64,000 bases of DNA from an uncultured Clostridia bacterium (GTDB lineage: Bacteria > Bacillota > Clostridia > Oscillospirales > Ruminococcaceae), in the NCBI GenBank assembly GCA_947627235.1, contig CANQVG010000006.1, positions 17,309-81,308 of the forward strand. Direction: 5' to 3'. Position numbers and translations under genes: made by a program. Positions 58,609-64,000 of the stretch are shown here, in pieces (position 1 is the first letter of the stretch; the number at the start of each line of letters is the position of its first letter). The notes under the pieces are model-generated. The model was not told the DNA's origin, ran no database searches, and worked only from the letters and a program-made list of their open reading frames with translations.

Positions 58609-59907
58609 ATGAAATCTGTCTGGCAGGACGTGTCCGAGCCGGAGCGTTTCGGAGAGTTAAAAGGCAGCGTCAAAACCGACGTTCTTGTGATAGGCGGAGG
58701 AATGGCGGGACTTTTATGCGCACGGATGCTTAAGGACAGAGGAACGGACTGCGTTCTCATAGAGGCTGACAGGATTCTGTGCGGCGTTACCCGCAATACG
58801 ACGGCTAAAATTACATTCCAGCATGGTCTTATATACGATAAACTTACACGCACGTTTGGCGAGGATGCGGCGCGTGCATATCTTCAGGCAAACAATTCCG
58901 CGATTGCTGTCTACCGCGAAATGTGCAGGAATATCGACTGCGATTTTGAGGAAAAAAGCTCGTATGTTTATTCTTTATACAGCCGCCGCAAGGCGGAACG
59001 GGAAACCGCTGCTCTACAAAGGCTCGGGTGTCCGGCGCAGTTTGTTACCGAGCTGAGGCTGCCCTTTGAGGTCGCGGGCGCGGTCAGAGTAGACGGTCAG
59101 GCGCAGTTCAATCCGCTGAAATTCGGGCGTTCGATTGTTTCTGGACTCAGGATATACGAGAACACAAAGGCGCTTGAATTATCGCCGCACAGGGTTAAGA
59201 CAAACCGCGGATATATAGATGCCGAAAAAATAATTGTCGCTACTCATTTTCCGATTCTGAACAAGCACGGTGCGTTCTTTGTAAAAATGTATCAGGACCG
59301 CTCTTATGTTATTGCACTCAAAGACGCCCAGAATGTAGACGGAATGTATATAGACGAGTCCGGCAAAGGGCTTTCTTTCCGAAATTACAAGGACGTTCTT
59401 CTTCTCGGCGGAGGCAGTCACCGCACCGGAAAAAAGGGCGGCAACTGGGACGCTTTGGAAAAGTTTGCGAAAAAGTACTATCCCGACGCAAAGGAGGTGT
59501 GCCGTTGGGCGACGCAGGATTGCATCACCCTCGACGGGATTCCGTATATCGGTCAGTATTCCGCAAATACCCCCGACCTTTATGTCGCGACCGGATTCAA
59601 CAAGTGGGGTATGACCTCGTCGATGGTATCCGCACAGATACTGAGCGACCTCGTTCTCGGAGAGAAAAACCAATATGCAAAACTGTTTTCTCCTTCACGA
59701 AGTATTCTGCATCCGAAGCTTTTTTCAAATGCTTTCGAGACAGCTCTGAATCTTATCACTCCTACGGCTCCCAGATGTCCTCATCTCGGCTGCGCCCTAA
59801 AGTACAACACTGCCGAACATACCTGGGACTGTCCCTGCCACGGCTCCCGCTTTGAGAAAAACGGCAAGCTGATAGAGGGACCCGCAACCGACGACAAAAA
59901 GCTTTGA
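58609..59907 (+). CDS. FAD-dependent oxidoreductase with C-terminal Rieske domain
   Basis: Redox protein of 432 residues. A DAO-type FAD domain (VLVIGGGMAGLLCARMLKDRG; TRNTTAKITFQHG; FAD-tail ATGFNKWGMTSSMVSA) is joined to a Rieske [2Fe-2S] domain with both ligand pairs intact: CPHLGC (C, H) and CPCHGS (C, H). The reaction is unknown; the same fusion is widespread in Firmicutes. ATG 58609 follows GAGGTG. It is divergent from tldD and ends in a strong terminator. Confidence 0.93.
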   Translation: MKSVWQDVSEPERFGELKGSVKTDVLVIGGGMAGLLCARMLKDRGTDCVLIEADRILCGVTRNTTAKITFQHGLIYDKLTRTFGEDAARAYLQANNSAIAVYREMCRNIDCDFEEKSSYVYSLYSRRKAERETAALQRLGCPAQFVTELRLPFEVAGAVRVDGQAQFNPLKFGRSIVSGLRIYENTKALELSPHRVKTNRGYIDAEKIIVATHFPILNKHGAFFVKMYQDRSYVIALKDAQNVDGMYIDESGKGLSFRNYKDVLLLGGGSHRTGKKGGNWDALEKFAKKYYPDAKEVCRWATQDCITLDGIPYIGQYSANTPDLYVATGFNKWGMTSSMVSAQILSDLVLGEKNQYAKLFSPSRSILHPKLFSNAFETALNLITPTAPRCPHLGCALKYNTAEHTWDCPCHGSRFEKNGKLIEGPATDDKKL

Positions 59908-59939
59908 TTCAACGCATAATAAGATTTTCCAAACAAAAC

Positions 59940-59972
59940 AGCCGAGATGATAAAAAGTCAATCATCTCGGCT
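59940..59972 (+). terminator. Terminator after the FAD/Rieske gene
   Basis: The stem AGCCGAGATGAT/ATCATCTCGGCT, 33 bases after the stop, is followed by ATTTCTGT. Confidence 0.8.
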
Positions 59973-60016
59973 ATTTCTGTCATTGATATTGCGCCGAATG
60001 TCAGGTATTCTATAAG

Positions 60017-60079
60017 TATGACAAAAGTTTTTGACGCGCCGCTCAATATTTATGCTATATGTGTAAAGCTTTTGTCATA
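60017..60079 (+). promoter_or_regulatory. Promoter bracketed by an 11-bp inverted repeat
   Basis: TATGACAAAAG (60017-60027) and CTTTTGTCATA (60069-60079) flank a TTGACG (60031-60036) and a CTATAT/TATATG -10 region (60055-60061, 18-19 base spacing). A regulator binding both arms could loop or occlude the promoter of the GH43 gene at 60138. Confidence 0.6.
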
Positions 60080-60137
60080 ACATCTGCGAATCACAATTCA
60101 AAATGAATACCCTAAAAGCATCTGAAAGGAGATTTAT

Positions 60138-61529
60138 ATGAAAAAACAGGCATTTAATCCTTATCTTCCGTCGTGGGAGTATATACCCGACGGCGAGCCA
60201 TACGTTTTCGGAGACAGAGTATACGTCTACGGTTCACACGACTTCTATAACGGCTACGTCTTTTGTATGGGGGACTATGTATGCTGGTCGGCGCCCGTCG
60301 ACGACCTCGGAAACTGGCGTTATGAGGGCGTTATTTATCCCAAGACTTCCGACCCCTTGAATCCGGACGGCAGAATGTGTCTCTATGCGCCCGACGTCAC
60401 TGTCGGCCCCGACGGCAGGTATTACCTCTATTATGTGCTCGACAAAGTGTCGGTCGTATCTGTGGCAGTTTGCGACACTCCGGCTGGAAAATATGAATTT
60501 TACGGCTATGTACACTATCCCGACGGTACCCGTCTCGGCGACAGAAAGGGCGACGAGCCGCAGTTTGACCCCGGCGTCATTACAGAGGGAAAAAGGACAT
60601 ATCTTTACACCGGCTTCTGCGGCAGGGGAGACCGCTCGCGCACCGGTGCTCAGGCGACTGTTCTCGGCGAGGATATGCTCACGGTTATCGAAGACCCCGT
60701 AATCATAGCTCCCGGCTGCATGTATTCCGCGGGAACGGGCTTTGAGGGTCACGCGTTCTTCGAGGCGCCGTCTATCCGCAAGATAGGCGATACATATTAC
60801 TTTGTATATTCCTCCGAGGTAATGCACGAGCTGTGTTATGCCACTTCCAAATCCCCGCGCGAGGGCTTCAAATACGGGGGAGTTATCGTCTCGAACGGCG
60901 ATATCGGAATTTCCTCCTACAAGCCCGCCGAGATGAACGTAGGCAACACCGGCAACAACCACGGCAGCATAGTAGAGATAAACGGCGAGTGGTACATCTT
61001 CTATCACCGCCAGACCAACGGAACGTGGTTCTCAAGGCAGGGCTGCGCAGAAAAAATAAAGGTAAACTCAGACGGAAGCATACCGCAGGTTGAGATGACA
61101 TCCTGCGGCTTAAACGGCGGACCGCTCGTAGGTAAAGGGGAGTTTCCTGCGTATCTCGCCTGCAATATTTTCAACGTCAACGAGGGCAGGCACTTCGGCA
61201 ACGCTAAGATAGTTCAGGACGGCAGGGACGGCGACGAAGAAACAGGCTACGTAGCGGGAATCGGCGACGGCACTACCGTAGGTTTCAAATATCTCGATTG
61301 CAGGGGCGTGAGCGACGTCAGGATAACTGCGCGCGGCTATATGCACGGCAAGGTCGAGGTGAGGACGGAGTGGAACGGTCCCGTGCTCGGAGAAATAAGA
61401 ATTGAAAGCTGGAACATATGGCACGAATTTAAGTCGGAAAAGCCGATAGCTATACCCGACGGCGTTCACGCTATTTACCTCACATTCAGGGGCGGCGGAG
61501 CGCATCTCAAATCGTTTACACTGGTGTAG
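60138..61529 (+). CDS. Glycoside hydrolase family 43 with C-terminal carbohydrate-binding module
   Basis: Five-blade beta-propeller glycosidase acting on xylosides or arabinosides, 463 residues, no signal peptide. Blade motifs: DGEPYVFGDRVYVYGSHD, the catalytic-region Asp in APDVTVGPDGRYYLYY, and Glu in GHAFFEAPSIRKI; NHGSIVEINGEWYIFYHR closes the propeller. The last roughly 130 residues look like a CBM6-type beta-sandwich. ATG follows GAAAGGAGATTTAT. The esterase gene follows after 29 bases, so they form a hemicellulose-use operon (inference). Confidence 0.92.
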   Translation: MKKQAFNPYLPSWEYIPDGEPYVFGDRVYVYGSHDFYNGYVFCMGDYVCWSAPVDDLGNWRYEGVIYPKTSDPLNPDGRMCLYAPDVTVGPDGRYYLYYVLDKVSVVSVAVCDTPAGKYEFYGYVHYPDGTRLGDRKGDEPQFDPGVITEGKRTYLYTGFCGRGDRSRTGAQATVLGEDMLTVIEDPVIIAPGCMYSAGTGFEGHAFFEAPSIRKIGDTYYFVYSSEVMHELCYATSKSPREGFKYGGVIVSNGDIGISSYKPAEMNVGNTGNNHGSIVEINGEWYIFYHRQTNGTWFSRQGCAEKIKVNSDGSIPQVEMTSCGLNGGPLVGKGEFPAYLACNIFNVNEGRHFGNAKIVQDGRDGDEETGYVAGIGDGTTVGFKYLDCRGVSDVRITARGYMHGKVEVRTEWNGPVLGEIRIESWNIWHEFKSEKPIAIPDGVHAIYLTFRGGGAHLKSFTLV

Positions 61530-61558
61530 TTTATAAATACATTTAAAGGAGGAACATT

Positions 61559-63073
61559 ATGTTAAGAATCGTTAAAACCGAGAACGGAACCGTGCGCGGC
61601 ATCGAGGCCGCCGACCCGAGGATCACCGCTTTCAAGGGAATACCATTCGCGGCGCCGCCTGTTGGTAAAAACAGATGGCGCGCTCCCCAGCCCGCCGAAA
61701 ACTGGGAGGGCGTGCGCGACTGTTTCCGCTTCGCGCCTATATCGGTTCAGGACACTCCGGGTCTCGGAACCGACATCTACTGCCGCGAGTGGCACGTCGA
61801 CCCCGACATAGCAATGGACGAGGACTGCCTATATCTCAATGTCTGGACGCCGGCAAAGTCTGCCGACGAAAAGCTGCCGGTGTTCGTGTGGTTCTTCGGC
61901 GGCGGATTCCAGTGGGGCTATCCCGCCGAGATGGAGTTTGACGGCGAGCGCCTCGCCCGCAGGGGAATAGTGGTCGTAACGGTCAACTACAGACTGAATG
62001 TCTTCGGCTTTATGGCACACCCCGATATCACCCGCGACCAGCCCGACGCCCCTGCGAATTTCGGTCATCTTGACCAGCAGGCGGGCATCAAATGGGTAGT
62101 GCGCAATATCGCGGCGTTCGGCGGCGACCCGCACTGCATAACCATAGGCGGACAGTCGGCAGGCGGCGGAAGCGTAATGAATCAGATGGCAAGCCCGCAG
62201 AACGTAGGTCTGTTCCAGCGTGCGCTCGTTATGAGCGGCATAATCAGGAGTCCTTACGCTGCCGGCGGCTTCGGCACTCCGAACACCCTCGAAAACGCCG
62301 AGAAAAACGGCGCGGCGTTTGTGGAATTTTTAGGTTGCAAGTCGATTGACGAGGCGAGAAAGATAGACGCCAAGACCGTCCTTGCAAAATACAACGAGTT
62401 CGGGCGCAGAATGTTCGGCGTTCAGGACGGCAAATTCCTTGTCGGCGACGCTTCAAAGCTCTTCCTTGAGGGCAAATATGTCAACGTACCCGTTATGGCG
62501 GGCAACACCGCCGACGAGTTCCACAGCGGGATTATGGCTAAGACTCCCGAGGAATACGTCGCGAAGGTAAAGGAGATATTCGGCGACAGGGCGGAGGAGT
62601 TTTTGGCGCTCGACGAGGCGAAGTTCGACGAAAGCGGTTTCAGCGCCCGCACTGCGGGAATAGAGCAGTCGATAAAGGCGATGTTTGCGGAGCGCAAAAA
62701 GTCGGGCAACGAGATGAACGGCTACTACTACCGCTTTGAGCCGGACATTCCCGGTTGGGACAATCCCGGGACATTCCACTCCGTCGACCTGTGGTTCTTC
62801 TTCGAGACGCTTGCGAAGTGCTGGAGACCTTTTGTAGGTCGTCACTACGACCTCGCGCGCCAGATGGCGAACTATCTTGTAAACTTTATCAAGACCGGCG
62901 ACCCGAACGGCATTGACGCCGACGGCACCCAGATGCCCGAGTGGAAGCCTTTTAATGACGAAACTCCGGTTGAAATGCGCTTTACGTCAGAGGGTGCGAA
63001 GCCCGAGACGGAGAACGTCTCCAAATTCAGCGAAATGCTCCGCGAAAAGGTAATCGAGAGTCTGAAGAACTGA
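61559..63073 (+). CDS. Type-B carboxylesterase
   Basis: Alpha/beta-hydrolase of 504 residues with no signal peptide. Family motifs: FKGIPFAAPPVG, EDCLYLNVW, the nucleophile elbow GGQSAGGGSV, oxyanion loop FFGGGFQWG, and a catalytic-triad Glu/His region (NTADEF, and FHSVDLWFFFE). Ester cleavage of acylated sugars would fit its operon partner GH43. ATG follows AAAGGAGGAACATT; a terminator follows 11 bases after the stop. Confidence 0.92.
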   Translation: MLRIVKTENGTVRGIEAADPRITAFKGIPFAAPPVGKNRWRAPQPAENWEGVRDCFRFAPISVQDTPGLGTDIYCREWHVDPDIAMDEDCLYLNVWTPAKSADEKLPVFVWFFGGGFQWGYPAEMEFDGERLARRGIVVVTVNYRLNVFGFMAHPDITRDQPDAPANFGHLDQQAGIKWVVRNIAAFGGDPHCITIGGQSAGGGSVMNQMASPQNVGLFQRALVMSGIIRSPYAAGGFGTPNTLENAEKNGAAFVEFLGCKSIDEARKIDAKTVLAKYNEFGRRMFGVQDGKFLVGDASKLFLEGKYVNVPVMAGNTADEFHSGIMAKTPEEYVAKVKEIFGDRAEEFLALDEAKFDESGFSARTAGIEQSIKAMFAERKKSGNEMNGYYYRFEPDIPGWDNPGTFHSVDLWFFFETLAKCWRPFVGRHYDLARQMANYLVNFIKTGDPNGIDADGTQMPEWKPFNDETPVEMRFTSEGAKPETENVSKFSEMLREKVIESLKN

Positions 63074-63083
63074 TAATATAAGA

Positions 63084-63112
63084 AAAGAGCAGGCGCTGTG
63101 CCTGCTCTTTTT
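63084..63112 (+). terminator. Terminator of the GH43-esterase operon
   Basis: The stem AAAGAGCAGGC/GCCTGCTCTTT is followed by TTGTC. It lies 11 bases from the stop and next to the convergent stop of the following gene. Confidence 0.85.
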
Positions 63113-63119
63113 GTCTGTA

Positions 63120-63764
63120 TCAATATCCGATTTTGAGGACAACCTCGGTGTCGGAACCGACGCCACTCTTAAAGACTTTGTCGGCTCCTTCGGTGCCTGC
63201 CATACCTCCGAAGTGCGTCGGTACGGCGATTTTCGGCTTCATTTTGTTGATAAATTCAGCGGCTTCCTTTGCATCCATTGTGAATTTTCCCCCGACAGGT
63301 ATCAGCGCGATACTGACAGGCAGAGCGGCTATTTCCTCAAGACCGTCGGTGTCTCCGGCGACGTAAACAAGCTCATCCTCGAGCGAAACGGCGTAGCCCA
63401 CCCATCTGCTCTCGGGAGTGTGGAATGGTCTGCCGATATTATAGGCGGGCAGGGTTTTAAAGCTTATCCCCGCGATTTCAGCGGTTTCACCGGGGTTGAC
63501 AAATAAGCATTTTGATGGCAAGATGCCTGCCTTTTCAAAGTCAGTCTTCATAGAAGCGGGCGCGACAAAGAGAGTCTCGGGCTTCGAGACCTTTTTTATG
63601 TCCTCCGGTGAGAAGTGGTCGGGGTGGGAGTGGGTAATAAAAATAATGTCCGCGTCGTGCGGCTCCGCTTTCAGCAGGAACGGGTCGAAGCGAAGAACTT
63701 TTCCCGAGTCGATTCTTATGCTGCTCTGGGCGTTTACGGTGATTCTGTCGATAAGCTTTGTCAT
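63120..63764 (-). CDS. Metallo-beta-lactamase-fold hydrolase (UPF0173-like)
   Basis: Metal-dependent hydrolase of 214 residues, one domain. The motif FITHSHPDHFSPEDI is the HxHxDH signature, followed by AGDTDG and PTHFGGM with further metal ligands. The size and sequence resemble the UPF0173/YtkL-like group, whose substrate is unknown. ATG 63764 after AAAAGGAGGCAAAGCT; the track start is 60 bases upstream. It converges with the GH43 operon. Confidence 0.9.
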   Translation of the reverse strand: MTKLIDRITVNAQSSIRIDSGKVLRFDPFLLKAEPHDADIIFITHSHPDHFSPEDIKKVSKPETLFVAPASMKTDFEKAGILPSKCLFVNPGETAEIAGISFKTLPAYNIGRPFHTPESRWVGYAVSLEDELVYVAGDTDGLEEIAALPVSIALIPVGGKFTMDAKEAAEFINKMKPKIAVPTHFGGMAGTEGADKVFKSGVGSDTEVVLKIGY

Positions 63765-63842
63765 AGCTTTGCCTCCTTTTTTCTTCATTATAACGCAAAG
63801 CTCAGAAAATTTCAAGCGGTCCAAAAAAATCTCAAAAAAGGC

Positions 63843-63871
63843 TTGACAATCGGGGGCGTTTTGCGTATAAT
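63843..63871 (+). promoter_or_regulatory. Consensus promoter of tRNA-Ser
   Basis: TTGACA, exactly 17 bases, TATAAT: both boxes perfect, 52 bases before the tRNA. Confidence 0.92.
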
Positions 63872-63923
63872 CAAAATGTTACTGAAAACTGTTACTAAAA
63901 AATCTTTTAACTAAGTTCACCAT

Positions 63924-64000
63924 GGAGAAATACCCAAGAGGTGAAGGGGCTCCCCTGCTAAGGGAGTAGGTCGGGTAACCGGCGCGAGGGTTCAAATCCC
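63924..64000 (+). tRNA. tRNA-Ser(GCU), truncated by the window edge
   Basis: GGAGAAATACCCAAGAGG starts the acceptor and D arm. The anticodon arm CTCCC-CTGCTAA-GGGAG gives anticodon GCT (63957-63959), which reads AGC/AGU serine codons. A long class II variable arm follows, and GGTTCAAATCCC of the T arm reaches base 64000. The 3' acceptor half lies beyond the window. Confidence 0.95.

Overview
The window looks like a chromosomal segment of a Gram-positive anaerobe of class Clostridia, most like the gut Oscillospirales/Ruminococcaceae. The evidence is indirect: strong AGGAGG-type ribosome sites, T-box leaders, many LPxTG-like or lipobox-anchored surface proteins, a YfhO/CsbB-type pair, PduL, TldD/PmbA, a dnaX-ybaB-recR block preceded by SRP RNA, and no outer-membrane genes. 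No phage, insertion sequence, CRISPR array or rRNA was seen. Genus-level placement is not possible from the sequence alone.

Layout. 1-6.3 kb (minus): a response regulator, one ABC ATPase, four tandem paralogous ABC-2 permeases and a histidine kinase cut by the window edge. They look like one self-regulated export or immunity module, and its regulator gene carries a duplicated 5' end flanking a hairpin element. 6.4-9.1 kb: an XRE regulator and a CPBP protease. 9.2-16.4 kb (minus): valS under a valine T-box, a small membrane gene pair, prfB, tmcAL and an OGG-type glycosylase. 16.5-22.9 kb (plus): a DUF6062-like protein, a small membrane protein, rlmB, a large P1B-ATPase-like protein with degenerate catalytic motifs, and a lipoprotein. 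23-28 kb (minus): a sugar-binding lipoprotein and a large GH2 enzyme. 28.2-34 kb (plus): upp, a cysteine T-box with cysE-cysS, a DUF3267 protein, a cyclophilin-like membrane protein and a SurA/PrsA-like lipoprotein.

34.2-45 kb: surface functions. These are an SGNH lipoprotein, a PHP phosphoesterase, a GT2/YfhO pair probably involved in cell-wall glycosylation, two plus-strand lipoproteins and one minus-strand lipoprotein with Ig-like (Big_14-like) repeats, pduL, and a nearly perfect tandem duplication of a PAADET-repeat wall protein. 45-48.3 kb (minus): SRP RNA-dnaX-ybaB-recR-tadA. 48.4-52.4 kb (plus): two xylose-isomerase-like proteins and two paralogous Gfo/Idh/MocA oxidoreductases, a candidate oxidative sugar or glycoside pathway. 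52.6-54.4 kb: plsY and a diacylglycerol glycosyltransferase-like gene. 54.5-58.4 kb (minus): an esterase lipoprotein and the PmbA/TldD protease pair. 58.6-63.1 kb (plus): a FAD/Rieske oxidoreductase, a GH43 enzyme and a type-B carboxylesterase. The window ends with a metallo-beta-lactamase-fold hydrolase and a truncated tRNA-Ser(GCU).

Themes: plant or host polysaccharide and glycoside use (GH2, GH43, esterases, SBP, sugar oxidoreductases), envelope modification (GT2/YfhO, PlsY, glycolipid GT, anchored repeats), and housekeeping translation and repair. All functional calls come from motif and family recognition; no search was run.
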